DNA of 7,200 bases from an uncultured Ignavibacteriota bacterium (GCA_903901375.1 CAIUQV010000224.1:1-7200), one strand, 5' to 3'. Positions 1 to 5,960 are shown, counted from the stretch's first letter. Notes: generated from the sequence alone by a model not told the origin. Made by a program: numbers and translations.

Positions 1-530
1 ATGTATTCGTCAACTGTACTGTTTCTGATTAGCGGTACATCGCTTCCGTCTGGCAATGGTTCTACATCTCCCTCAAGCTCTGAATTCAAACTAATCTTGT
101 CGTAATTAATATTGTATTTCTTCGCAAACTTGAACACGTTGCTGTTGTCAGGTATGTCCTTCTGTGTGTAAAGATAATCCTGCGTCACACTCGTCGCAAG
201 TTTTACATAGTCATTCTTCCATTGTACATTGCTGCTGTCTTCAAGTGTTCTTGTATTCACTTTTTTAAGCGTATTCAGTGATTCTTCAAAGAAACTCTTC
301 GCTTTTTTAGAATCCTCTTTATCTACGTAATCAAGTGATGTTTTATATTCAGTGAATGCTTTTTCTATCTGAGTATAAACATTGAGGGAATCCTTTGCTC
401 TTTGCAAGGCAGGATCTTCGGGTTTTGCCCCTGTACAACCTGTAACATATAAACTTACTGCAATTATTGCAGCACAAGAAAAATAATAAAAAAACTTCTT
501 GTTCATCGATTTTGAAAAAGTTTTTTCCAT
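1..530 (-). CDS. Lipoprotein, N-terminal part; probable MltD-like lytic transglycosylase (partial)
   Basis: An open frame runs from ATG at 530-528 off the left edge with no stop, giving 176 visible residues. Residues 9-32 are a lipoprotein signal: basic start (MNKK), hydrophobic stretch, then lipobox VTGC with the lipidated Cys at 32. Residues 40-95 are charged and predicted helical. The last residues, DVPLIRNSTVDEY (164-176), resemble the 'vPLvlNerVeeYI' entry into the conserved part of MltD-type lytic transglycosylases, periplasmic enzymes that cut peptidoglycan to 1,6-anhydro-muropeptides. That match is short, the catalytic domain lies outside the window, and the function is therefore an inference. 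A second in-frame ATG at 506-504 (residue 9) gives a more usual 24-residue signal peptide. Neither start has a Shine-Dalgarno, and the putative promoter leaves only a leader of about 15 bases before the first ATG. Confidence 0.6.
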   Translation of the reverse strand, partial: MEKTFSKSMNKKFFYYFSCAAIIAVSLYVTGCTGAKPEDPALQRAKDSLNVYTQIEKAFTEYKTSLDYVDKEDSKKAKSFFEESLNTLKKVNTRTLEDSSNVQWKNDYVKLATSVTQDYLYTQKDIPDNSNVFKFAKKYNINYDKISLNSELEGDVEPLPDGSDVPLIRNSTVDEY

Positions 531-554
531 ATTTAAGTGATTTAATTTAAGTGA
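531..554. repeat. 10-bp direct repeat in the lipoprotein leader
   Basis: ATTTAAGTGA occurs at 531-540 and again at 545-554, 14 bp start to start. It lies directly against the lipoprotein start codon and overlaps the edge of the proposed -7 box. The position would suit an operator or a leader element, but in DNA this AT-rich it may be chance. Confidence 0.4.
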
Positions 555-583
555 AATATATATCATAATTATATTAAATTCAA
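553..583 (-). promoter_or_regulatory. Bacteroidota-type promoter for the lipoprotein gene
   Basis: On the minus strand TTG (583-581) is followed after 20 bases by TATATTTC (560-553). This is one mismatch from the Bacteroidota -7 box TAnnTTTG, with a -33 TTG at a normal distance. It lies just upstream of the lipoprotein start and implies a very short mRNA leader. The region is extremely AT-rich, so chance matches are possible. The same TTG-N20 spacing recurs at two other places in the window. Confidence 0.4.
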
Positions 584-747
584 GTTAAAACTTAACAAAC
601 GTTTATAACCTCTATAATTATATAATAGTTAATATTAAAATCAAAGCTTAATATTTTCTGCTTCCTTTTATACTCCTGATTGTTTATTTTGTTCTTTGGA
701 AACTAATGTTTCTTTTTTAACGTATATTATATAAATAAATTAAGTAA

Positions 748-1839
748 ATGAATTCTGAAAAAGAGCCGGGTTTCAGGGAAACTCTTAAATCCGATATGTA
801 CGACCAGGGTTTGTTCAGAAACCTGAAAAACGATTTAAAAGATATAATCGATTTCTATCTTGCACCGTCTTCTAAAGAGATGCTAAAGAAAATGAATCCC
901 TTTAAAAGAGCTTTCTTCTATATCTTTTGGATTTTGAAAAGTATGATTCTTAAACTTACCCCCGTCCGCAGACTTCTTTTGCTTATCAGTATTCTTTTGC
1001 TCTTAACTGCTAATGAAATTTCTTTCGGCTCCAGACACTCTTCTGTCACTTCAAACTGGGATCAGCTTGGCGGTGCCATTATGCTCGTTGTCTTAATGCT
1101 CGAATTAAAAGATAAACTTCTTGCTAAAGATGAACTTTCCGCTGGTCGCAAAATCCAGGAAGCTTTAATGCCCGAACAGAATCCTTATCTGGACGGTTGG
1201 TCTGTCTGGCTCTACTCTCAGCCTGCTAATGAAGTCTGCGGTGACTTAGTGGATTTCTTTAAGCCTGATGATAAACGGTCGCTGATTCTTATGGCAGATG
1301 TTGCTGGTAAAGGACTTAATGCAGCCCTCGTTACTGCAAAACTTCAGGCAATGATAAGAGCTCTGGCTCCTGACTATACTGACACCAGTCTTATTTCTAA
1401 AGTTAATAATACTTTTTATCGTGAAAGTCTCAGAAATATTTTCTCAACACTGTTTTATATCGAGTGCTTTAAAAATAGCAGTGAACTTAAAATAGTCAAT
1501 GCAGGACACCTGCCTGCTTTTATTATGAAGAATAATGAAATTCGGGAACTGCCGAGAGGGAATACTGCTCTTGGTCTTATGAATAATGCTGAATACAGTT
1601 TGCACCTTCAGGAAGTTGAAGAAGGGGAGGTACTCGTCGTTTTTTCAGATGGTGTTACGGAAGCTCGGAATAAAAGGGGAGATTTCTTTGGCACCGATAG
1701 ACTTAAATCACTCTTGCTCAATAAAAATAATCAGTCTGTTTCCAACATAGGTAATTTAATCATAGATGAAATTAATCACTTCTCTGCCGATTCCCGCCTC
1801 AATGACGATTTATCTCTGATAATATTAAAAAAGATGTAG
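748..1839 (+). CDS. Membrane-anchored SpoIIE/PP2C-type serine phosphatase
   Basis: This 363-residue protein dephosphorylates Ser/Thr residues. Relatives typically act on anti-anti-sigma (STAS) proteins in partner-switching pathways that control sigma factors. Residues 1-50 are charged. Hydrophobic segments at about 54-70, 76-88 and 106-119 place it in the inner membrane with the catalytic domain probably cytoplasmic. The linker KDELSAGRKIQEALMPEQNP (127-146) is the usual lead-in to this phosphatase family. Catalytic-domain motifs occur in order: CGDLVDF with Asp166, MADVAGKG with Asp184, NAGH (251-254), FSDGVTEA with Asp301, and NDD (352-354). These supply the acidic residues that bind Mn/Mg, so the enzyme looks active. 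The first motif has Cys164 where Gly is common. There is no PAS, GAF, HAMP or receiver domain, and no STAS or anti-sigma kinase gene in the window, so its partner is unknown. No Shine-Dalgarno precedes the ATG. Confidence 0.9.
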   Translation: MNSEKEPGFRETLKSDMYDQGLFRNLKNDLKDIIDFYLAPSSKEMLKKMNPFKRAFFYIFWILKSMILKLTPVRRLLLLISILLLLTANEISFGSRHSSVTSNWDQLGGAIMLVVLMLELKDKLLAKDELSAGRKIQEALMPEQNPYLDGWSVWLYSQPANEVCGDLVDFFKPDDKRSLILMADVAGKGLNAALVTAKLQAMIRALAPDYTDTSLISKVNNTFYRESLRNIFSTLFYIECFKNSSELKIVNAGHLPAFIMKNNEIRELPRGNTALGLMNNAEYSLHLQEVEEGEVLVVFSDGVTEARNKRGDFFGTDRLKSLLLNKNNQSVSNIGNLIIDEINHFSADSRLNDDLSLIILKKM

Positions 1840-1902
1840 TCTGAACAATGCCTTCTCTACATCTCGACTTATCAGAATTTTAAACTCAAAAATAAGTTCT
1901 TT

Positions 1903-1934
1903 AGATTTCAATTAAAAATCTGTTTGTTTTTTTT
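1903..1934 (+). terminator. Weak intrinsic terminator after the phosphatase gene
   Basis: An AGATTT/AAATCT stem (1903-1908 with 1916-1921, 7-base loop) is followed by TTTG and then eight T's (1927-1934), 64 bases after the phosphatase stop. The stem is short and AT-rich, so efficiency is doubtful, but the long T-run after an inverted repeat on the coding strand supports the call. Confidence 0.4.
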
Positions 1935-2108
1935 AAAGACTATAAAAATGCTTTAGCGGATATATTGTATTCGTCCTACGAACCTGTATCACATATCATT
2001 CTATTATAGTAGTTACAAAACGCCAATAATATCTTAATAATCTACGGATACAACACAAAGAATTACCGATTTTAATGTAAAAATTGTATTTACTTTATAC
2101 TTATTCCG

Positions 2109-2148
2109 GTATGCTCACAGCATGCTCTAAGGTAGCTCTAAGCTATCT
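2109..2148. other. Two adjacent hairpins in the left part of the repeat array
   Basis: Hairpin one is 2109-2115 paired with 2119-2125 (GTATGCT, loop CAC, AGCATGC; 7 pairs including one G-T). Hairpin two is 2130-2137 paired with 2141-2148 (AGGTAGCT, loop CTA, AGCTATCT; 8 pairs including one G-T). Both have 3-base loops and lie four bases apart. No T-run follows on either strand, so they are not standard terminators. They could fold in a minus-strand RNA started at the orphan promoter. Confidence 0.55.
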
Positions 2149-2208
2149 CTATGATGATATTTGCGCCAATTCTGCGCCACGTGTGCGCCACTACTGCGCC
2201 ATTTTCTT
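2110..2208. repeat. 11-bp-period tandem repeat array, about nine units in two subfamilies
   Basis: TGCGCCA occurs four times at exactly 11-bp steps (2162, 2173, 2184, 2195), separated by four variable bases. Immediately to the left the same 11-bp register continues with related but different units: CATGCTCTAAG (2121), GTAGCTCTAAG (2132) and CTATCTCTATG (2143), with partial copies on either side. The period is not a multiple of three, so this is not an ordinary protein repeat. It is close to one DNA helical turn, which would put every copy on the same face of the DNA. Copies are diverged in the left block and well conserved in the right block. Function unknown; helically phased protein-binding sites or a mobile-element remnant are possibilities. 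Confidence 0.75.
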
Positions 2209-2305
2209 GGTTCTTTTTTCGAAAGGTTGGTTTTCGGTATTATTTGAGTGTCTTTGAAGTGTCCATCGTTTTTACCATATAAACACTATCTCAAATAGTA
2301 AAGTA

Positions 2306-2336
2306 CAAATATACGTAATTATCTTATAAAAAGCAA
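2306..2336 (-). promoter_or_regulatory. Strong Bacteroidota-type promoter without an obvious gene
   Basis: On the minus strand TTG (2336-2334) is followed after 20 bases by TATATTTG (2313-2306), an exact match to the Bacteroidota -7 box TAnnTTTG. Transcription would start near 2298 and read left, through the 11-bp repeat array and toward the end of the phosphatase gene. The first ATG on that transcript opens only a 12-codon frame, so the product is more likely non-coding or a gene remnant. Confidence 0.5.
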
Positions 2337-2360
2337 GTGAATAATCATAACCTGTGTCAA

Positions 2361-2391
2361 ATAAAAACGCCGTTCATTTTATTGAGCGGCG
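2361..2391 (-). terminator. Intrinsic terminator of the small secreted-protein gene
   Basis: Read on the minus strand, CGCCGCTCA (2391-2383) pairs with TGAACGGCG (2376-2368) across a 6-base loop, with one G-U pair, and is followed directly by TTTTTAT. It lies about 40 bases after the stop codon of the gene at 2429-2797. This GC-rich stem with a U-tract is the clearest terminator in the window. Confidence 0.85.
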
Positions 2392-2428
2392 CTTCTCTTA
2401 TTCGAAGGGATTTAAATGATAATAAATC

Positions 2429-2797
2429 TCAATCCTGTTGTGAAACAAATCTGTAACTGAAACTCTTACCGGCATATTTTATGTCTGTCCAGAGGTTCAG
2501 CGATTCAATCTTTTCCGAAATCATATGTTTAAGTACGTTGTTTTCACCTTCAACTGATTTCAGAGTTATCTTGCCGTTTTTCTCAACCGATATTACTACT
2601 TCAGTTTCTCCGTTCAGGTTTTTATCCTGAAAATTCAATGGGACTGGAGTTTTAAATAAATCGACTAATTCTTGCCTGATTTGTATGTTCAAATCGTTTA
2701 ATGTGCTCGGTTCGTTATTTTCGGCTTTTACTATTCCTGCCGAGAATATTACTGCTGCGGCAAACAGCATTATTAATTTAATTTTGATGTTTTTCAT
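2429..2797 (-). CDS. Small secreted protein of unknown function, weakly TonB-C-terminus-like
   Basis: The protein is 122 residues. Residues 1-25 form a Sec signal peptide: KNIKIK, a hydrophobic core, and a likely signal peptidase I site after VKA at 25. There is no lipobox Cys, so the mature protein of about 97 residues should be free in the periplasm or exported. The mature part has the pattern GETEVVISVEKNGKITLKSVEG (about 63-84), then a helix and LW. This recalls the beta-strand, 'd.nG.i', beta-strand and helix order of TonB C-terminal-like domains, but there is no TonB membrane anchor or proline-rich region. That likeness is only a guess at fold. The start is supported by a Shine-Dalgarno at the right distance. 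It is transcribed alone with its own terminator and diverges from the pseudouridine synthase gene. Confidence 0.8.
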   Translation of the reverse strand: MKNIKIKLIMLFAAAVIFSAGIVKAENNEPSTLNDLNIQIRQELVDLFKTPVPLNFQDKNLNGETEVVISVEKNGKITLKSVEGENNVLKHMISEKIESLNLWTDIKYAGKSFSYRFVSQQD

Positions 2798-2804
2798 AAT
2801 GTTT

Positions 2805-2810
2805 TCCTTT
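2805..2810 (-). promoter_or_regulatory. Ribosome binding site of the small secreted-protein gene
   Basis: AAAGGA on the minus strand ends 7 bases before the ATG at 2797. It fixes this start, which also gives a well-formed signal peptide. Confidence 0.7.
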
Positions 2811-2833
2811 ATCTTTTGTTGTTGTTTTTCTAA

Positions 2834-2864
2834 TTGAACTACTTAGTTAATATTCGTATCTTTT
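2834..2864 (+). promoter_or_regulatory. Probable promoter of the pseudouridine synthase gene
   Basis: TTG (2834-2836) is followed after exactly 20 bases by TATCTTTT (2857-2864), one mismatch from TAnnTTTG. Transcription would begin near 2872 and leave a leader of about 77 bases before the ATG at 2949. A short inverted repeat, TTCGT (2853-2857) and ACGAA (2867-2871), overlaps the -7 box and could be an operator, but it is only five base pairs. Confidence 0.4.
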
Positions 2865-2948
2865 AAACGAAAGTTTCATTTTATTTCAGGGGTTTTGTTT
2901 ATTTAACAATTCCTTAACATTTAATCCCTTTTTGCAGATTTTTTACCA

Positions 2949-3947
2949 ATGGAAAAGAACTATAAATTATCGGTTCCGAATATAAAAGATAAACAGCGTC
3001 TTGATAAGTATATTACTGTTTTTGTCGAAAATGCCACGCGTACTAAAGTGCAGAAAGCTATAAACAGAGGGAATGTTCTTGTTAACGGGAATTTTGTAAA
3101 GTCTAATTATATCCTTAAACCCTACGATGAAATTGAAATCGAACTTCCTGTTCCGGATAAACAGGAAATTCTTCCCGAAAATATTCCGCTCAATATCGTT
3201 TTCGAAGATGAGTATCTGATGGTTGTTAATAAACCTGCTGGAATGGTAACGCATCCAGCATACAGAAACTATTCCGGTACTCTCGTGAATGCCATTATGT
3301 ATTACGCAGATAACAAACGCGAAACTCTTTCCAGTATGAACGGTTTCGAAAGAGCTGGCATAGTTCACCGCCTTGATAAAGATACTTCCGGTCTCCTTGT
3401 TATCGCAAAGGATGAAGTTACTCATAGCAAACTTTCGGATTTATTTATGAAGCACGATATTGACAGGGAATATCAATCAATCATTTGGGGACATTTGAAA
3501 AAGAAAAAAGGGGTTATCGAGTCAAGACTTGCACGGGATAAACGCGACAGGAAAAAGGTTGCTGTACTTAAAGATGATGAAGAAGGCGGTAAAGTAGCAA
3601 TTACTATGTTCACCGTACTCGAAGAATATGAATATCTTAGTCTCATTAAACTTAAATTAAAAACAGGCAGGACTCATCAGATACGCGTTCATCTTTCAAA
3701 CTCAGGTCATCCGGTCTTCGGCGATGAAACCTACGGTGGAAGGGTACCGCATTCTGTAAACCTGACTAATAATCTTCGTTCGCAAATAAACAATCTTCTC
3801 GATTTAATGCCTCGTCAGGCTCTTCACGCTAAAGTTCTCGGTTTTGTTCATCCCCGTTCTAAAGAGAAACTTTACTTCGAATCAGAACTTCCTCAGGATA
3901 TGCAAAACATAATAAGTATTCTGAAACCTAATAAAGCAGGGAAGTAA
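2949..3947 (+). CDS. rluD: RluD-family 23S rRNA pseudouridine synthase
   Basis: The enzyme isomerises specific uridines in RNA to pseudouridine. The RluD group acts on helix 69 of 23S rRNA and the close RluC and RluA groups on other sites. At 332 residues it is close to E. coli RluD. An N-terminal S4 RNA-binding domain spans about 16-65 (RLDKYI, then the INRGNVLVNG turn). The catalytic domain follows with NKPAGMVTHP (94-103), HRLDKDTSGLL (140-150) carrying the catalytic Asp143, GRTHQIRVHL (240-249) and ALHAKVLGFVHP (291-302). All core motifs are intact, so it should be active. The S4 domain favours RluD/RluC over RluA, but target uridines cannot be read from sequence. No Shine-Dalgarno precedes the ATG. 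The gene converges on the next one with a 3-base gap, so transcripts probably overlap. Confidence 0.9.
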   Translation: MEKNYKLSVPNIKDKQRLDKYITVFVENATRTKVQKAINRGNVLVNGNFVKSNYILKPYDEIEIELPVPDKQEILPENIPLNIVFEDEYLMVVNKPAGMVTHPAYRNYSGTLVNAIMYYADNKRETLSSMNGFERAGIVHRLDKDTSGLLVIAKDEVTHSKLSDLFMKHDIDREYQSIIWGHLKKKKGVIESRLARDKRDRKKVAVLKDDEEGGKVAITMFTVLEEYEYLSLIKLKLKTGRTHQIRVHLSNSGHPVFGDETYGGRVPHSVNLTNNLRSQINNLLDLMPRQALHAKVLGFVHPRSKEKLYFESELPQDMQNIISILKPNKAGK

Positions 3948-3950
3948 TAA

Positions 3951-4400
3951 TCAAAAGTGTTTCATAATTGCATCGTGGGAAATCCTGCCTCCCAGATGTC
4001 CTGTATAAATCATCATAATGTTTACTCCGATAATCATCAGCAGTAAAACAAATCCCAGCCAGACAGGAACTGCTTTATCTTTTCTGAACAATATTAATGT
4101 TATTAAAGATATTCCCGCCGTAAATTCCATCGCTATCATACTCACCTTTGCAAAGTCTTCGTGCGGATCTATATGTTCTTCAGTTACTCCGTCATTTCCT
4201 TTTACGAATCCTGCAGCTTTGTCACCCGTCAGAAACACTGGAATAGTTATGAGTCCTATAATTACAAGCAAAAACATCCCAACCTTTTTTATGTCGTCAT
4301 TGTTTATAAATACTGCGTATCCAAAAACTATTATAACCATTATCGTACCAATTATAGGAAAATGATTTAGTATCATATGTAAATGTGCTGCATTTGGCAT
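3951..4400 (-). CDS. DUF2231-like four-helix membrane protein with conserved histidines
   Basis: The protein is 149 residues with four predicted membrane helices at about 10-31, 39-58, 86-105 and 112-132. Histidine motifs flank the helices: HLHMILNHFPIIG (6-18), EEHIDPHEDFA (74-84) and TGHLGGRISH (133-142). The N-terminal 'HxxxxHFPI' and C-terminal 'GHLGG' are features I associate with DUF2231-type and cytochrome-b561-like small membrane proteins, in which paired His residues could bind haem or metal. That ligand role is inference, and no function is established from this sequence. The start is well supported by a strong Shine-Dalgarno. The gene lies 70 bases downstream of the methyltransferase gene on the same strand with no convincing promoter of its own, so it may be the third gene of that operon. 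Confidence 0.7.
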   Translation of the reverse strand: MPNAAHLHMILNHFPIIGTIMVIIVFGYAVFINNDDIKKVGMFLLVIIGLITIPVFLTGDKAAGFVKGNDGVTEEHIDPHEDFAKVSMIAMEFTAGISLITLILFRKDKAVPVWLGFVLLLMIIGVNIMMIYTGHLGGRISHDAIMKHF

Positions 4401-4405
4401 TTCAT

Positions 4406-4414
4406 CTCCTTTTT
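4406..4414 (-). promoter_or_regulatory. Strong ribosome binding site of the DUF2231-like gene
   Basis: AAAAAGGAG on the minus strand lies 5 bases before the ATG at 4400. It is one of the two strongest Shine-Dalgarno sequences in the window and decides the start. Confidence 0.8.
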
Positions 4415-4446
4415 GTTTATTAGCTTAAACCCTCAATTTTAAGTGA

Positions 4447-4463
4447 AAATTCCAATGGAATTT
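4447..4463. repeat. 17-bp perfect palindrome between two genes
   Basis: AAATTCCA (4447-4454) and TGGAATTT (4456-4463) are exact reverse complements around one central A. It lies 8 bases past the methyltransferase stop and upstream of the DUF2231-like gene. The one-base centre suits a dimeric-protein operator better than a hairpin. With a 3-base loop it could also act as a weak attenuator, since TTTTC follows on the minus strand. Confidence 0.5.
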
Positions 4464-4470
4464 ATTTAGA

Positions 4471-4917
4471 TCAGAATAAATAAGGAATGATTCGCTTCGT
4501 ACGTTTTCTGTAATCCTCGTATTCAGGAAATCTTTTCAGGAGTAGTTTTTCCTCGTAATTAAGCTTCATCAGTAAATCTATAATTAGTATTACGTACATC
4601 ATAAGATTGAAAAGTGTGTAACTATCGATAACGTATATTCCTGTTATACCCAGCACTGACGTGTACATCGGATGACGTATAAATTTATATGGACCTTCAA
4701 CCCTTAACTTTGCATCTTTTACTATATCTGGTGCTATGTTGAAGTTAAACTTCATTATGAAAATAGCCCTCATTCCAATCAAAAGAAAGAGGGCTATTCC
4801 AATAACCAAAAATAAATTATTTGGTATTATACTTACATTTAAAAATATTACTATAATAGTGGCAAACTGAATCATTACGTAAACCGCCGATTCAAGTGAT
4901 GCCGGTTCTATTCTCAT
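4471..4917 (-). CDS. PEMT/ICMT-like membrane methyltransferase
   Basis: This 148-residue integral membrane protein has hydrophobic segments at about 11-30, 35-55, 84-98 and 101-118. The diagnostic parts are GPYKFIRHPMYTS (75-87) and the C-terminal YEEKLLLKRFPEYEDYRKRTKRIIP (121-145, key residues Glu122, Glu123, Tyr133, Tyr136, Pro145). This 'GPY..vRHPmY ... EE..L...f..eY..Y...v.r..P' pattern defines the isoprenylcysteine carboxyl methyltransferase and phospholipid methyltransferase superfamily, where it forms the S-adenosylmethionine site. Bacterial members methylate varied substrates and many are uncharacterised, so the substrate is not assigned. The start codon overlaps the upstream flavoprotein stop as TAATG with no Shine-Dalgarno of its own, which points to translational coupling. 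Confidence 0.8.
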   Translation of the reverse strand: MRIEPASLESAVYVMIQFATIIVIFLNVSIIPNNLFLVIGIALFLLIGMRAIFIMKFNFNIAPDIVKDAKLRVEGPYKFIRHPMYTSVLGITGIYVIDSYTLFNLMMYVILIIDLLMKLNYEEKLLLKRFPEYEDYRKRTKRIIPYLF

Positions 4918-5951
4918 TAATTCAGTTTTATAACATCTTCTACGTCACGTCTTGGTGTTGATTTCACTTCCTTACCGTATCCCATCCTCAGAATCATCTG
5001 CGGATAGTTCGGAGTATCAACAAGCACTTTAAACTTTTCAAATAATTCAGGTACTTCAAGCGGCTGATTTAAATATGATGCTGCTATACCTTCGTATGCT
5101 GCTTTTAAAAGTATTCTTTCCAATGCCATACCTGTTCTTAACCACTCAAAAGGTTTGTCCTTCTTTGTTTCCATATATGCAAGTAGAGGCGAACCTTTTA
5201 CAAGATTTCTGTCACGGCCTGCCTGAATGTCTCCCCAGTTAAGGTTGCCTATAAAGAACGGACTTCCATAAGAGATTAAATCACCCATTCCAAATGCATA
5301 TCCGGGAATTCCGTCTTTGCTGTTCGAACGGTTTGGATGTACCCACTGTGCAAGTTCTCTGCAGAAACTCTTATTCTGCGATTGTGCTCTGTCTGCTATT
5401 TCTATTAGTTTTGTGATTTCTTCCTTCTTATCTGTGTCTTCTACTATTGCAAACCTGACATCTTTGTCCTGTGTTGTTATTGAGATAAGTTTTTGCTTCG
5501 TTATTCCGTCAACAACATCATCTGCAAAAGGTAATCTGTTCGTTCTTCTTTTTAATATCGATTTAAAGAACATCTTGTCTTCGTCATTTGGCTCATAATC
5601 CCTTGCTTTAATCTTTACAGATGCCAGCAAGTCATTGTCGTGTTCAACAGGGAAATAAGTAATATCTGGTTCAAACCCGAAATACTTCATCGCAACAACA
5701 AGGTTTGTGAGTGCTGCACCGCAACTGATTATCAGCTCTCTGTCATCCGGATCAATTACCGGTAATGCTCTTGTTCTGTCTGCAAGCAGGTTTAATGACT
5801 CGTCGTGTACTTCAAACATCCATGGCTGTGTGTTGTGACCCGATGGTGCAAGTATTGCATACCTTACAAAAAACTTAAACTTTTCCTTTATACTTCCGAA
5901 CGACGGGAAATGGTCTTCGGAAACTGCCCACGCTACAAGATTATTGCGCAT
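4917..5951 (-). CDS. Acg-type nitroreductase-family flavoprotein
   Basis: At 344 residues this is about twice a classical nitroreductase, as in the Acg (Rv2032-like) family, where two nitroreductase-like halves sit in one chain. Visible family motifs are APSGHNTQPWMFEV (35-48), the FMN-side loop; DPDDRELIISCGAAL (67-81); RRTNRLPF (135-142); WLRTGMALERILLKAA (270-285); LNQPLE (294-299); ILRMGYG (320-326); and TPRR (332-335). The family binds FMN, but several members are poor at nitro reduction and may instead sequester flavin. Activity here is therefore unknown. There is no signal peptide, so the protein is cytoplasmic. It is the first gene of an operon with the methyltransferase, overlapping it by one base. 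The start is supported by a Shine-Dalgarno. Confidence 0.85.
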   Translation of the reverse strand: MRNNLVAWAVSEDHFPSFGSIKEKFKFFVRYAILAPSGHNTQPWMFEVHDESLNLLADRTRALPVIDPDDRELIISCGAALTNLVVAMKYFGFEPDITYFPVEHDNDLLASVKIKARDYEPNDEDKMFFKSILKRRTNRLPFADDVVDGITKQKLISITTQDKDVRFAIVEDTDKKEEITKLIEIADRAQSQNKSFCRELAQWVHPNRSNSKDGIPGYAFGMGDLISYGSPFFIGNLNWGDIQAGRDRNLVKGSPLLAYMETKKDKPFEWLRTGMALERILLKAAYEGIAASYLNQPLEVPELFEKFKVLVDTPNYPQMILRMGYGKEVKSTPRRDVEDVIKLN

Positions 5952-5960
5952 TTTTTAAAA

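Larger units (their letters stand above)
1840..2428. other. 589-base gene-free region between convergent genes
   Basis: No reading frame here looks like a real gene on either strand. From left to right it contains a weak terminator (1903-1934), an AT-rich stretch with no clear signal (about 1935-2108), an 11-bp-period repeat array (2110-2208), a minus-strand promoter (2306-2336) and the terminator of the next gene (2361-2391). The GC-richer repeat block stands out sharply from its AT-rich surroundings. The combination could be a small non-coding transcription unit or the decayed remains of an inserted element. The sequence does not decide between them. Confidence 0.6.

Noticed and set aside
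617..644. Sigma-70-like TTGATT-N16-TATAAT on the minus strand upstream of the lipoprotein
   Set aside because: The region is nearly all A and T with several overlapping TATAAT strings; the nearer TTG-N20-TATATTTC fits the group's promoter type better.
1970..1982. Short palindrome TTCGTCCTACGAA
   Set aside because: Only 5 bp with a 3-base loop, no T-run and no gene context; too weak to assign.
2162..2201. TGCGCCA series as a CRISPR array
   Set aside because: The units are 7 bases with 4-base spacers, far below CRISPR repeat and spacer sizes, and no cas genes are present.
2111..2257. 48-codon plus-strand open frame spanning the 11-bp array
   Set aside because: It has no ribosome binding site or promoter, an odd Cys-rich composition, and is open mainly because the repeat units lack stops in several frames.
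2235..2273. 12-codon minus-strand frame (ATG GTA AAA ...) just after the orphan promoter
   Set aside because: It is very short and has no Shine-Dalgarno; too little to call a gene.
2967..3425. Long antisense open frame inside the pseudouridine synthase gene
   Set aside because: It lies wholly within a well-supported gene with all catalytic motifs, and has no recognisable domain or start signals.
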